A stretch of 64,000 nucleotides of DNA from Candidatus Aminicenantes bacterium UBA6228 (GCA_002441005.1 DJWO01000012.1:1-64000); one strand, 5' to 3'. Counted from the first letter of the stretch, positions 1 to 8,432 are shown. The notes: generated by a model from the sequence alone, not told the origin. A program made the numbers and translations.

Positions 1-259
1 GTAAAGAAGGATATGGTGGAGAGGGAGAACGAGGATTTGAGTATTCGGAGGCAGTGTGAGCTTCTGGCTCTTAACCGTTCTTCTCTTTACTATGAGCGGG
101 TGGAGTTGTCGGCAGAGGATCAGAGGGTACTTCAGGAGATGGATAAGATTTACCTGGATTTTCCAAGTTATGGCAGCCGGAGGATGAGCCGGGAGCTTGG
201 GAGTATATGATACGCCCTTCGAGGCTTATTATCAGCTACCAGCGGGTGCAGCCTGTTAA
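1..259 (+). pseudogene. IS3-family transposase orfB, internally deleted fragment
   Basis: The frame is open from base 1, so the gene begins outside the window. Residues such as LSIRRQCELLALNRSSLYY and FPSYGSRRM are the N-terminal helix-turn-helix (HTH_21) part of IS3/IS150-group OrfB. The frame stops at 208-210, just after the GSRRM motif. A second short open stretch in the +1-shifted frame (206-259) encodes the usual C-terminal tail of the same family. About 200 residues including the DDE integrase core are missing between the two. It cannot be an active transposase. Confidence 0.7.
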
Positions 260-299
260 ATGAAATACACCTTAAAAGAAGGCTACATTTGGTCTTGAC
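1..299 (+). mobile_element. IS3-family insertion sequence remnant, cut by the window edge
   Basis: Remains of an IS3-type element. The left part carries the start region of the orfB transposase. The right part, from about 206 on, reads in another frame as the very end of such a transposase (a TPFEAYY-like tail, then TAA at 257-259). The catalytic DDE core that should lie between is absent, so the copy is internally deleted and dead. IS-like sequence seems to run to about 299, where it meets the 3' end of the neighbouring minus-strand gene. No inverted repeat could be defined. Confidence 0.6.
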
Positions 300-696
300 T
301 ACTAGACCATCTCAAAATAACATCGCCGATGATGTATTCCATTTTTTTAAGTTTATATACCAGTTTCTCGCTGTCCATATCGTAGAACAAAAACAAATCT
401 TTTCGCAGATAAATCGAACCATCATATACAAGTAACATGAATTTCTTTCCTTTTAAATCATTTTCAGACAACTTCACCTTCCAAAATTCCCTAAGAGTCT
501 CGCCTTCTATCCCGCATGTTGTCTTTGAAGGTTCCCCTAGTAATATATAAGCCTCTATTTCTTCTGATCCGATTTTGATTTGATCAAATCTCTTAACTCT
601 GGTATTAAATTTGACAAATTGAACTACATATATAACAAAAGCTATAGCTACCAAAATTATCAATACCCAGCAGCAAAAAGGTTTCTTTTTTCTCAT
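283..696 (-). CDS. Small membrane-anchored protein, candidate partner of the Rhs tail
   Basis: This 137-residue protein has one N-terminal membrane anchor (about residues 8-27, after a KKK positive stretch) and a soluble exported domain. The stretch IKIGSEEIEAYILLGEPSKT resembles the start of BamE/SmpA-like folds, where an IG..xxV..xLGxP pattern is typical; this is a weak resemblance. It lies directly downstream of the Rhs tail gene on the same strand, 36 bp away, the usual place for an immunity or cargo partner. The DNA is visibly AT-richer than the operon beyond. Its last residues (SSQDQM) appear to be encoded by sequence continuous with the IS remnant, so the native C-terminus may be altered. 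No firm function can be given. Confidence 0.55.
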   Translation of the reverse strand: MRKKKPFCCWVLIILVAIAFVIYVVQFVKFNTRVKRFDQIKIGSEEIEAYILLGEPSKTTCGIEGETLREFWKVKLSENDLKGKKFMLLVYDGSIYLRKDLFLFYDMDSEKLVYKLKKMEYIIGDVILRWSSSQDQM

Positions 697-732
697 CTAT
701 CATCTCCTTCTCTTAGCGGAAGAAAAACTTAA

Positions 733-1650
733 TCAATTAGTTTTGAAAATATGACTCAATATGTCATATTTTTTATCCCCTTGCCTTACCAGTCTTATCT
801 CAAATAAATCGTACAGCTTAGAGGCCGCGACATACTCAAGCCCAATTTGAGTATTATATGCAGTTAAGGCAATTTTCCCGATGCTGGCCCCAAGGGAAGC
901 CATCGATTTAGATTCGAATTTCAATGCTTCTAGAGCCTCGGAAGCAGCAAAAAGTTTGCTCGCCTGGACAAATCCAAGGAGAGCCTGTCCGAACTCATGA
1001 GATAAGGCATCTTCGGGATCGTTCGGCAATCCTGGCCTGCCATAAACGGTGTCACCTTTCACAGGAATATAAATATCCATCGACATATAAATTGTTACTA
1101 AAAGCAACCAATCTCCTTTTCCTTTTTTAGCCACATCAACATCAAACGAAAGATCAGGAACGAAAGCCCCGCCAGAGGTTCTTCCTTTAGAAGTTCGTAT
1201 TATTTTCGAAGAATTAATATAATGGAGCTCAAACCTGGGAATTATTTCAACAGCTCCATCAGGATCCCAATAAGTCACGGGATTGTTGTGGCAGAAGGAG
1301 TAAAGATTCCACAGCTGAGGATTGGTCAGGGCAGCATCTTTGTTTATTACTGGATCAGGACTCAACCAGCGGTAATAATAATTCCCATAGTAGCGGGCAC
1401 CAAAATAATCAAGATTCGATTCCGTATCCCTTTCCTTGCCCGAAAACTTCATCGCCGGTGAGTAGGAATTTTCCCAGATCTTCTGAATTCCACCATGAGG
1501 GTCATACACTGCAGCAAAGACCCTCACTCCATTCTGATCCGTCACCACCCTGGTTGAGTTCACCTGGTCTGAGGTATAGTAATAAATCTGGCCAATCTGC
1601 GGCTGATACTCCGCCAATAACCTATCCCCCAGATAAATATAATCCCTCAT
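733..1650 (-). CDS. Rhs-family C-terminal fragment with variable tail
   Basis: Residues 1-128 are the conserved end of an Rhs core: YIYLGDRLLAEY, then FSGKERDTESNLDYFGARYY, then LSPDP and NLYSFCHNNPVTYWDPDG. The DPDG motif at 129-132 is the usual hinge or cleavage point before a variable tail. The 173-residue tail (133-305) is not a family I recognise. It contains SHEFGQALLG, which looks like an HExxH zinc-peptidase helix with Gln222 in place of the second His. Rhs-like sequence continues upstream of this ATG in frame (FDGKLLAEYNG, to about 1700) and then stops at the end of the ThiF-type gene. The long N-terminal part of a normal Rhs protein is therefore missing. It is best read as an orphan Rhs tip left by recombination; expression is uncertain. 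Confidence 0.7.
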   Translation of the reverse strand: MRDYIYLGDRLLAEYQPQIGQIYYYTSDQVNSTRVVTDQNGVRVFAAVYDPHGGIQKIWENSYSPAMKFSGKERDTESNLDYFGARYYGNYYYRWLSPDPVINKDAALTNPQLWNLYSFCHNNPVTYWDPDGAVEIIPRFELHYINSSKIIRTSKGRTSGGAFVPDLSFDVDVAKKGKGDWLLLVTIYMSMDIYIPVKGDTVYGRPGLPNDPEDALSHEFGQALLGFVQASKLFAASEALEALKFESKSMASLGASIGKIALTAYNTQIGLEYVAASKLYDLFEIRLVRQGDKKYDILSHIFKTN

Positions 1651-1706
1651 GCACTCACCGAGCCCATTATATTCAGCCAGCAGTTTCCCGTCAAAGCAAA
1701 AAAATG

Positions 1707-2378
1707 TCAGGGCAGCGATTTGGAACGAAGAAAGGATTTTTTATAGAGAAGTTCGATGACCAGATTAGCCTGCATATTAGCCACAATGCCCACCCGCGGC
1801 GCCATGGGGCTTACTTTCTCACCGGGCTCGCTTTCCTCATCCCCGCAGAGATAAAGTCTTCCCAGTCTTCTGGTCCTGAGCTTATTATTTTTTCCAAAAC
1901 CTGAAATCCCCGAGGCAGCAACAATTGGTCGATCGGGAAAAAGGCTCAGCCAGGTATTGATTAACAGGCTTTTCTCGCTGGCCAGGTCAAAGGCCTCGAC
2001 CATCACCTCTGCCTCTGAAAAAAGTTTCTTAAGATTTTTGGCAGTGACTCTAACCGGATGAACTTCATACTGAGAAAAGGGATTTATTTTTTTAAGGTTC
2101 TCAAGCAGGGCTTCTACTTTCAGCTGTCCGATCTGATTCAGAAAATAATACTGCCGGTTGAGATTAGATGCATAAACCCGGTCCAGATCAGCAATAATGA
2201 GCTTACCCACGCCCGCCCTGGCCAGCGAAACGGCTGCATTTGAACCCAGACCGCCAGCTCCAGCTATTCCAACTACCGACCGCCTTAGTACTGACAGAAG
2301 CTCCGGATCATGTCTCGAGAAAAATTCCTTTTCAAGTTTTTCAAGCTCTTTTAAATTAAGCTCTTCCTGGTTTTTCAT
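1707..2378 (-). CDS. thiF: ThiF/MoeB-type E1-like adenylyltransferase
   Basis: A single-domain Rossmann E1-like enzyme of the short ThiF class (about 200 residues), which adenylates the C-terminal glycine of a ThiS or MoaD sulfur carrier. GAGGLGSNAAVSLARAG forms the nucleotide loop. DLDRVYASNLNRQYY holds the conserved Asp and the N-R residues that bind ATP. The Cys pairs of a zinc-binding MoeB are not evident, as in short ThiF proteins. I take the ATG at 2378 (preceded by GAGAAAG) over the TTG at 2396; it overlaps mobB by 23 bp. As last gene of a molybdopterin operon it probably acts in MoaD activation, although a thiamine role is possible. Homology ends near residue 210; the last few residues border the Rhs fragment and may not be original. 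Confidence 0.8.
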   Translation of the reverse strand: MKNQEELNLKELEKLEKEFFSRHDPELLSVLRRSVVGIAGAGGLGSNAAVSLARAGVGKLIIADLDRVYASNLNRQYYFLNQIGQLKVEALLENLKKINPFSQYEVHPVRVTAKNLKKLFSEAEVMVEAFDLASEKSLLINTWLSLFPDRPIVAASGISGFGKNNKLRTRRLGRLYLCGDEESEPGEKVSPMAPRVGIVANMQANLVIELLYKKSFLRSKSLP

Positions 2379-3033
2379 CTTTCTCGCCTGTTTCAAGCTT
2401 AATTTCCACTCTCTGAGGATGTTCGGGTAGGCCTTTGAGCGCCCGGAGCTGACCCTTTATTGTCTCGGTCAGCATGCTCTGAACAAATGGATTGAGAGGC
2501 ACTCTCCGCCCATCAACTTTAAGTTCAGCCAGTGGCTCAAGCGGTTCGAGGACATTCAATAGAAAATCGGCCAGTTTTGATGTCTCCTCAGCCTGGAAGA
2601 CAGGATAGCGGGGCGAAACGGGAAATGACTCATCGGCTACTATGGCCAGCAATTCTTCTGGCGCCAGTTTTCGATCGAAGTCAGCCGCCTTTTGAAGCCT
2701 CCAGATTTTTTTAAAAGCACTTTCTTTTTGGCCGCCCTCAACCAGCAGAAGATCAACCTCCCCGAATTGTTCCAGAGCAATATCCAGCAAAGTTTGATTG
2801 GCTTTCTTTTTTTCAATGGTAAAAATTTTTTCCGGCGTAAAAACCGTAGCCGTTTCTGCCCCGGCCGACATAAACTGCCAGGAATCCTTGCCCTCTTTAT
2901 CAAGCTCGATTTCCTCATTGGCCTTTTTTAATACACCACATCTCAACCCACGCTGGTTTAATTCCTTAATCAAAGCCGTGATCAGCCTGGTCTTACCTGA
3001 GTCTGAATTGCCAACAATAGCTACTGCTTTCAT
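2356..3033 (-). CDS. mobB: Molybdopterin-guanine dinucleotide biosynthesis protein B
   Basis: MobB is a P-loop GTPase that assists attachment of GMP to molybdopterin. The Walker A motif GNSDSGKT starts at residue 8. LLLVEGGQKE is the family's second nucleotide-site motif (usually VEGFK), and IVADE lies in the following strand. The protein is 225 residues, longer than E. coli MobB, with an extra C-terminal domain (VPLNPFVQSM region) that is seen in MobB proteins of anaerobes. A clear AAGGAG site precedes the ATG. No mobA is in the window, so nucleotide transfer may be done by a MobA elsewhere. Confidence 0.88.
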   Translation of the reverse strand: MKAVAIVGNSDSGKTRLITALIKELNQRGLRCGVLKKANEEIELDKEGKDSWQFMSAGAETATVFTPEKIFTIEKKKANQTLLDIALEQFGEVDLLLVEGGQKESAFKKIWRLQKAADFDRKLAPEELLAIVADESFPVSPRYPVFQAEETSKLADFLLNVLEPLEPLAELKVDGRRVPLNPFVQSMLTETIKGQLRALKGLPEHPQRVEIKLETGEKDEKPGRA

Positions 3034-3056
3034 GGCTTTCTCCTTCCTAGTTTTCC

Positions 3057-3605
3057 TCAGGATTTATGTTTAAAATGAACATCAGCCGACTGCTGGCAGT
3101 CTGAGATTTTCTGACGAAGAATTTCTACCGCATGGCCGAGGGCCGGCCAGACCACTTCCAGATTCTCGAGCGCCCCGTTCACACTCCCTGGCAAATTGAT
3201 AATGAGCGTTTGCTTTCTGAGGCCGCAGACCGCCCGGCTGAGCATGGCCATCGGAGTTTTCTTTAAGCTTTCGGCCCGCATGGCTTCAGCCAGGCCCGGA
3301 ACTTCCTTTTCTATTACCTCGAGTGTCGCTTCCGGCGTTACATCTCGGAGCGAAAGTCCGGTCCCGCCAGTAGTTAAAATAATCTCCGGCGAGTCCTGAC
3401 GGTCACACCATTCCAGAAGCTTTTGTTTGATGGCCTCTTTCTCGTCTGGCACGATGGCCATCGCCATCACCTCACCGCCTCGCTGAGTCACGAAGTTTTT
3501 AAGTTCAGGGCCGGTTAAATCAGCCCTTTCTCCGCGGGCCGAACGGTCAGAGACAGTCAGGATAGCTAACTGCAATCCTTTTAGTTCACCTGCTTTGTCT
3601 AACAT
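3057..3605 (-). CDS. mogA: MogA/MoaB-family molybdopterin adenylyltransferase
   Basis: Adenylylates molybdopterin before metal insertion by MoeA. The family signature is clear: TVSDRSARGERADLTGP near the N-terminus, LTTGGTGLSLRDVTPEAT in the middle (the MPT-binding loop) and NLPGSVNGALENLE near the end. Its length, 182 residues, fits stand-alone MogA/MoaB. The start lies 20 bp inside the 3' end of the MOSC gene, with GGAGA upstream, so the two are likely translationally coupled. MogA and MoaB cannot be told apart safely by eye; the role in this operon is the same. Confidence 0.88.
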   Translation of the reverse strand: MLDKAGELKGLQLAILTVSDRSARGERADLTGPELKNFVTQRGGEVMAMAIVPDEKEAIKQKLLEWCDRQDSPEIILTTGGTGLSLRDVTPEATLEVIEKEVPGLAEAMRAESLKKTPMAMLSRAVCGLRKQTLIINLPGSVNGALENLEVVWPALGHAVEILRQKISDCQQSADVHFKHKS

Positions 3606-4113
3606 AGATTCTGTCTCCGGCTTTGATTTTACCGCCTTTTATGACTTTCACAAATATTCCTTCCTGAGGCATAACACATTCCCCAACCTGCCTGAAAATG
3701 GCACATTTCGTATGGCAAGTCTTGCCGATCTGAGTCACCTCCAGAACAATACCCGCCTCAGTTTCAAGCACTGTCCCTACTGGGAGATGAGGCAAATCGA
3801 GGCCGAAAGTGGTGATATTTTCAGCAAAATCACCAGGACCAACCTCAAGACCCATTTTTTTCATCTTGTCAATGCTTTCCAAGGCCAGAAGGCTCACCTG
3901 CCGGAGACCTGGTCCCGCATGAGCATCACCTTCCAGGCCCTGGTCTTCAATTAAAACACCTTCCTTTCCTGGCTTTTTGCGCACACTCTTTCGCCGGCTG
4001 ATATTGACTGAAACCACCAAACCTGATGGCCTCTCTCTACCCTTCTCTGAATCTGGTGGGACTTCTTTTGTTTCATTATTCTGGCCAGCTGCTCTTTCTA
4101 AGTTCGAGTCCAT
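3586..4113 (-). CDS. MOSC domain protein of the molybdenum cofactor operon
   Basis: MOSC (MOCO sulfurase C-terminal) domain, about residues 36-170. Characteristic elements are GLVVSVNIS, GLEGDAHAG, ISLLALESID-like text, GDFAENITT, LPVGT and GKTCHTKCAIFRQVGECVMP, with the conserved Cys. Such small MOSC proteins often sit beside moaB/mogA in anaerobes and are thought to handle sulfur or the cofactor; the exact reaction is unknown. I prefer the ATG at 4113, which has AGGAG six bases upstream. An in-frame ATG at 4191 forms a TAATG overlap with moaC but has no good ribosome site; it would add 26 charged residues. Confidence 0.82.
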   Translation of the reverse strand: MDSNLERAAGQNNETKEVPPDSEKGRERPSGLVVSVNISRRKSVRKKPGKEGVLIEDQGLEGDAHAGPGLRQVSLLALESIDKMKKMGLEVGPGDFAENITTFGLDLPHLPVGTVLETEAGIVLEVTQIGKTCHTKCAIFRQVGECVMPQEGIFVKVIKGGKIKAGDRIYVRQSR

Positions 4114-4190
4114 CTTTCTCTCCTGATTTATATTTATCTTGTCCGGCAGCTTTTTCGAGCCGGATATCCTCTCGGCTGATCGTTTATTCA

Positions 4191-4685
4191 TTACCAGTGG
4201 AAATCGCCGCTTTTCCCACCGGATTTGGTAATTAAATGGATCTCACCTATGACCATTCTTTTATCGAAGGCCTTACACATATCATAGACAGTCAGGCAGG
4301 CAACCGCCACGGCGGTCAGAGCTTCCATTTCGACGCCGGTTCTATCTACAGCTCGCACCAAGCTTTTAACTTCAACCAGATTTCTGGCCGCCCGGGGATT
4401 TACTTCAACCTCAACTGAAGTAATCCTCAAAGGATGACACAGAGGAATTAATTCGGAGGTCTTTTTGGCTGCCTGGATGCCAGCCAGACGGGCAGCAGTC
4501 AGAACGTCACCCTTAGGCAGTCTATTTTCAGTGATTAACCGCATAACCTCAGCTGAAACTTTAATTTCACCTCTGGCTTCCGCCTGACGAAGAGTTTCTG
4601 GTTTTTCTGCCACTTCCACCATCTTGATTATTCTGATCTCAGGTAAATTTTTATTTTCTATCCGCCCTTCTTTTTTTCTGGTCAT
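4191..4685 (-). CDS. moaC: Cyclic pyranopterin monophosphate synthase
   Basis: MoaC converts the 3',8-cyclo-GTP product of MoaA into cyclic pyranopterin monophosphate. Diagnostic motifs are present: KGDVLTAARLAGIQAAKKTSE, then LIPLCHPL with the catalytic-site His, then DRTGVEMEALTAVAVA and TVYDMCKA. Length (164) is normal. AGGAG sits just before the ATG. It lies downstream of moaA on the same strand, with a 98-bp gap, and upstream of the MOSC gene. Confidence 0.93.
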   Translation of the reverse strand: MTRKKEGRIENKNLPEIRIIKMVEVAEKPETLRQAEARGEIKVSAEVMRLITENRLPKGDVLTAARLAGIQAAKKTSELIPLCHPLRITSVEVEVNPRAARNLVEVKSLVRAVDRTGVEMEALTAVAVACLTVYDMCKAFDKRMVIGEIHLITKSGGKSGDFHW

Positions 4686-4783
4686 TTTTTCTCCTGATTC
4701 TCTTCTTGCATCTGAATCTATAAGACTGCGTAAAATTAAAATAGCCGTTTTAAGAGCTTGTCACCTTGATTATTTTTTGCCAC

Positions 4784-5767
4784 TCACCCTCCCACACTCC
4801 TTAATCCCTTGCCGTTCATCTGGCCATCGGCTTCCTGCCAGCTACCAGGCTTTTCCGCCAGGGCCTTCTTCAGAAGGGTTATGATTTCCTCATCACTGGC
4901 TCCTTGCCTCATCATGGCTTTTATATCATAAGATCTGTTGGAAAAAAGGCAGGTTCGAAGCTGTCCGTCAGCAGTTAGCCTTAAACGGTTACAGGTACCA
5001 CAAAAATGATGGCTGTAAGGAGCAATAAAACCGAAGGTTCCCTTCATCCCGGGTAACCGGTAATGATGGGCAGCCGGGCCCGAGCCCTCGACAAAAACCG
5101 GCTCGAGTTCAGCTTCTTTGATCAACCTATTATCCTTAAGTTTCTTAAAAATCTCGGTAGCTGAAACAAATAGACCTTTAACCGGTGAAAAATCCATCAG
5201 CTCAATAAACCTGAGATGAACAGGCCAGTTAAAAGTCAAATTCATAAATTGACTCAGGCTCTCCCGGTCATCATTAAAATCTCTAAGAATAACGGTATTG
5301 ACTTTGACCGGATTGAAACCCGTCCTGACTGCCAGCTCGAGGCCGCTTAAAACCTGACTCAAACCGTTGTAGCCGGTAATTTTCTGATATTTCTCCCGGT
5401 CAAGAGTATCAAGAGAAATGTTTATCCGCCGCAACCCGGCTTCTTTTAACTCGTTGATGTATTTCTCGAGAAGAATTCCATTGGTGGTAAGAGAAACGTC
5501 CTTGACGCCGGGCAAAGAAATTATCTGGCTGATAAACCGGGCAGCGCCTTTTCTGACCAGCGGTTCACCACCGGTCAGGCGAAAACGGTCAACTCCCAAT
5601 TTCAAGGCCAGTCTGGCCAGATGTAAGAATTCTTCGTAGGTTAAGATTTCACTGTGGTCTATAAAACTAAAATCACTTACCCCACGGCAATAGAAGCAAC
5701 GCAGATTGCATCTATCAGTCAGTGAAATTCTCAGGTAATTTATCTGTCGATTATATCCATCGAGCAT
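4784..5767 (-). CDS. moaA: GTP 3',8-cyclase (radical SAM)
   Basis: First enzyme of molybdopterin synthesis. The radical SAM cluster motif is C20-x3-C24-x2-C27 (TDRCNLRCFYC). The second [4Fe-4S] site is in the C-terminal part (HHFCGTCNRLRL with a third Cys in LRTCLF). The protein ends in Val-Gly-Gly, the conserved di-glycine tail needed for catalysis. The length of 327 is typical. It follows moeA after a 274-bp gap, so it may have its own promoter, but no convincing one was found. Confidence 0.94.
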   Translation of the reverse strand: MLDGYNRQINYLRISLTDRCNLRCFYCRGVSDFSFIDHSEILTYEEFLHLARLALKLGVDRFRLTGGEPLVRKGAARFISQIISLPGVKDVSLTTNGILLEKYINELKEAGLRRINISLDTLDREKYQKITGYNGLSQVLSGLELAVRTGFNPVKVNTVILRDFNDDRESLSQFMNLTFNWPVHLRFIELMDFSPVKGLFVSATEIFKKLKDNRLIKEAELEPVFVEGSGPAAHHYRLPGMKGTFGFIAPYSHHFCGTCNRLRLTADGQLRTCLFSNRSYDIKAMMRQGASDEEIITLLKKALAEKPGSWQEADGQMNGKGLRSVGG

Positions 5768-6041
5768 CTATCCAGACCTCAACCTGTCTTATTACTATAC
5801 TCCAAGTCGGGCGCTTTATATAAGCCCTCTCACGTAAGGCTAACCCTGAATTCGAAAAGTATTGTCGAACTATTTCTATCCGTTAGCATCCCCTACCAGA
5901 GCCACATTTTCATAATGGAAAGACCATTTATAATAAAATAAAAATGTTCAGCTAACAGATAAGCGCCTCTCGAGGATCTACTAAATGCCATCCTTTATTC
6001 CTGATTTCCTGATTTCTATCTCATCTTCTCCACCTGATACT
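5768..6041. other. Gap between moeA and moaA
   Basis: A 274-bp stretch without a gene. It holds a short tandem repeat of CTGATTTC (6001-6016) and a weak GGGC/GCCC hairpin near 5810-5830 upstream of moaA. I see no strong promoter hexamer pair or terminator here. Confidence 0.4.
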
Positions 6042-7265
6042 CTACCACTCCACCAGATGAACTTTGATTTTGGTCCCGGCCGGTAAGAATTTAGCTTCAG
6101 CCGGAATAAGGGCCAGTCCCATGGTCATTCGAAAGCTGGTTATCATACCTGATTCCTGTTTGTCCAGGGGACTGGCCAGCCACTCGCCGTTTTTGTTCTC
6201 GAGATTCACCCTTAAAAAGTTCAGCCGGCCGGCTTTTTTCTTAACGGGTCCGGTCAGACTGGCTTCAATTTCAACCGGCCAGAAATTTTCGTGACCTGAA
6301 ACTTTTTTAATCAGAGGCCTGGCATATTCTTCAAAAGCAATCATGACTGCCCCTGGATTGCCGGGCAAGCCAAAAAACCAGCGCGGCTTCTGACCCTGGC
6401 GCAGAAAATAGAAAGCTAAGGGTTTGGCCGGTTTCTGAGCTACCTGCCAGAAAATTTTTCTGGCCGAGATTTTTTCCACCGCTTCTTTCACCAGGTCATA
6501 ATCGCCGACCGATACTCCGCCGGTAGTTATAATCAGGTCAGCCTCTTTTACCACCCGCTTCAAAGCGGAGATCAGAGACTTGAGGTTATCTTCCACTTTT
6601 TCCAGGCTGACCAGTTCAACCCCGCTTGACTTTAATAAAGCCTTAAGAATGACTGCATTGGAGTTATAGATTTTCCCGGGCTGAAGCCTTTCCCCTGGCT
6701 CGCACAATTCATTACCAGTGATTATGACTGCTACCTGGGGCAGCCGGTAAACATTCACCTGGCTAAAACCACAGGCGGCTAAAAGACCGAGCTCTGGCGT
6801 CTTAAGAACACTCCTTTTCCGGATGATTATTTCCCCTTTCTTTATGTCCTCACCCGCCTCTCTGATATTTTCCCCAGGCTTAATTTCTCTCCTAATGAGT
6901 ATTTGCTCGCCCCGTTGCTCTACCTCTTCCAGAGGCACAACCGCCTCGGCTCCGGCCGGCACCGGGGCACCAGTCATGACTTTAACCGTCTCCCCGTTCT
7001 TAATCTTTTTTCTAAAATAATCGCCGGCTGGTTGAGCTGCCACCAGCTTCAGACTTACATAATTCTCCCCTTTTGCTTGTTTCGTATCCTCGCTGCGGAG
7101 AGCATAGCCGTCCATGGCTGAATTTCTGAAGGGTGGAACACTTATTTTCGACTTGATGTCCCTGGCTGCCACCCGCCCAAAAGCTTCATCAAGAGTGACT
7201 ACTTCCTGCCCCAAAATCGTTGCCTTTTCTATGACCAGTTTCCTGGCTTGTTCATAAGCTATCAT
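6042..7265 (-). CDS. moeA: Molybdopterin molybdenumtransferase
   Basis: Inserts molybdate or tungstate into adenylylated molybdopterin. Sequence landmarks of MoeA are PPFRNSAMDGYA near the N-terminus, VMTGAPVPAGAEAVVP, ITGNEL, then ITTGGVSVGDYDLV and FGLPGNPGAVMIAFEEY in the MogA-like domain, followed by the C-terminal beta-barrel. The length of 407 is normal. An AGGGA site precedes the ATG. It sits between the tungstate transporter genes and moaA, linking metal uptake to insertion. Confidence 0.93.
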   Translation of the reverse strand: MIAYEQARKLVIEKATILGQEVVTLDEAFGRVAARDIKSKISVPPFRNSAMDGYALRSEDTKQAKGENYVSLKLVAAQPAGDYFRKKIKNGETVKVMTGAPVPAGAEAVVPLEEVEQRGEQILIRREIKPGENIREAGEDIKKGEIIIRKRSVLKTPELGLLAACGFSQVNVYRLPQVAVIITGNELCEPGERLQPGKIYNSNAVILKALLKSSGVELVSLEKVEDNLKSLISALKRVVKEADLIITTGGVSVGDYDLVKEAVEKISARKIFWQVAQKPAKPLAFYFLRQGQKPRWFFGLPGNPGAVMIAFEEYARPLIKKVSGHENFWPVEIEASLTGPVKKKAGRLNFLRVNLENKNGEWLASPLDKQESGMITSFRMTMGLALIPAEAKFLPAGTKIKVHLVEW

Positions 7266-7355
7266 TCTTGTTTCCCTTCATCTTTATTTTTTATTCTTTT
7301 CATCTTATTCTTTTTAAACCAGTAACTGACTTACTGGCTTCCTTGGCCCACCAGC

Positions 7356-8432
7356 TCAAGGCGCCGCCACGGTCAGAGCTGAGGCTTTGATTCCGGCCCA
7401 AACCTGTTCTCCGGGCTGGAGATTAAGCTCTTCCAGAGAGGCTCTGGAGATAATCGCCTTCAGGTTAAACCCACAATTAACGCTGACCAGGGTCAGCCGG
7501 TCAAAAGACTTAATTTCTTCGACCGGGCCGTAAAACCAGTTTCTGACACTTGTTGTGGGCTTTTCCCTGGTAAGAATGACTTCCTCCGGCCTGAAGGTTA
7601 AAATTACGCGCTGCCCCGCCTGAGCCGAACCATAAGCCAGGATAGTCTGTCCATGAGCTAAAATTTTAAGCAGGCCCTGCTCTTCTCCAACCGTAATTCC
7701 TTCCACCAGAGTCTCGTGACCAATCAGTCTGGAGACCTCAGGCGTGGCTGGCCTGGAGAAGACTTCCTCCACCGGCCCGGCCTGAACTATTTCCCCGTCA
7801 ATCATGACCATGATCCGGTCCGCCAAAAAGGCAGCTTCATCGCGGTTATGAGTCACCAGGATGGTGGTCGTGCCGATTGATTTCCTGATGCGGGAAAAAT
7901 CCTCCAGGAGAACATCTTTTAGGTCCACATCCAGGCCGTTAAACGGCTCGTCCAGAAAAAGAAAGTCTGGCTGAATAATGAAAGCTCGGGCTAAATGAAC
8001 CCGCTGTTTTTCGCCGCCAGAAAGTTCAAAGGGCGAACGGTCAAGATAAGGTTCAAGCTGAAAAAGGCCCAAAATTGTCTCCAGCCTTTTTAGCTGTTCA
8101 GAGGGTTCAAACCGACGAAATTTAAGCCCCAGTAATAAATTCTCTCTGACCGTTCCTTTGAAAAAAATCGGTTTCTGCAGCAAATAGACTGCCCGGCGGC
8201 CAAGCTCGGTCCGGTTATTATCTTTGATCAGCCGGCCTTGATAATATATCTCACCGCCGTCAGCTTCCTCCAGCAAGGCTACTACCCTCAGAAAAGTGCT
8301 TTTTCCAGCTCCATTTGGTCCGAATAGAACCAGGCACTCCCCTTTTCTTAGTTCAAAAGACGGAACATTAAGAGTCCAGTTAGAGCCCCTGGTCAGTCTC
8401 AGACCTTTTACTTCCAGTTCGGTCTTTTCCAC
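7356..8432 (-). CDS. tupC: Tungstate/molybdate ABC transporter ATP-binding protein
   Basis: ATPase of the oxyanion importer. Walker A is GPNGAGKST, the signature LSGGEKQRVHLARA, Walker B FLFLDEPFNGLD, and the switch His is in LVTHNRDEA. After about residue 240 a TOBE-type oxyanion-sensing region follows (LTFRPEEVIL, VWAGIKASAL), as in ModC/TupC. The start is GTG at 8432 with GGAGAAACAAA before it, overlapping tupB by 25 bp. Assigned to tungstate because of the TupA-like binding protein and the TupB-like permease beside it. Confidence 0.85.
   Translation of the reverse strand: MEKTELEVKGLRLTRGSNWTLNVPSFELRKGECLVLFGPNGAGKSTFLRVVALLEEADGGEIYYQGRLIKDNNRTELGRRAVYLLQKPIFFKGTVRENLLLGLKFRRFEPSEQLKRLETILGLFQLEPYLDRSPFELSGGEKQRVHLARAFIIQPDFLFLDEPFNGLDVDLKDVLLEDFSRIRKSIGTTTILVTHNRDEAAFLADRIMVMIDGEIVQAGPVEEVFSRPATPEVSRLIGHETLVEGITVGEEQGLLKILAHGQTILAYGSAQAGQRVILTFRPEEVILTREKPTTSVRNWFYGPVEEIKSFDRLTLVSVNCGFNLKAIISRASLEELNLQPGEQVWAGIKASALTVAAP

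Noticed and set aside
733..1650. Complete Rhs gene
   Set aside because: The conserved N-terminal and YD-repeat regions are absent; the frame meets another gene near 1700.
1458..1904. 148-codon plus-strand open frame across the Rhs and ThiF-type genes
   Set aside because: It runs opposite to two recognised genes and shows no protein-like composition.
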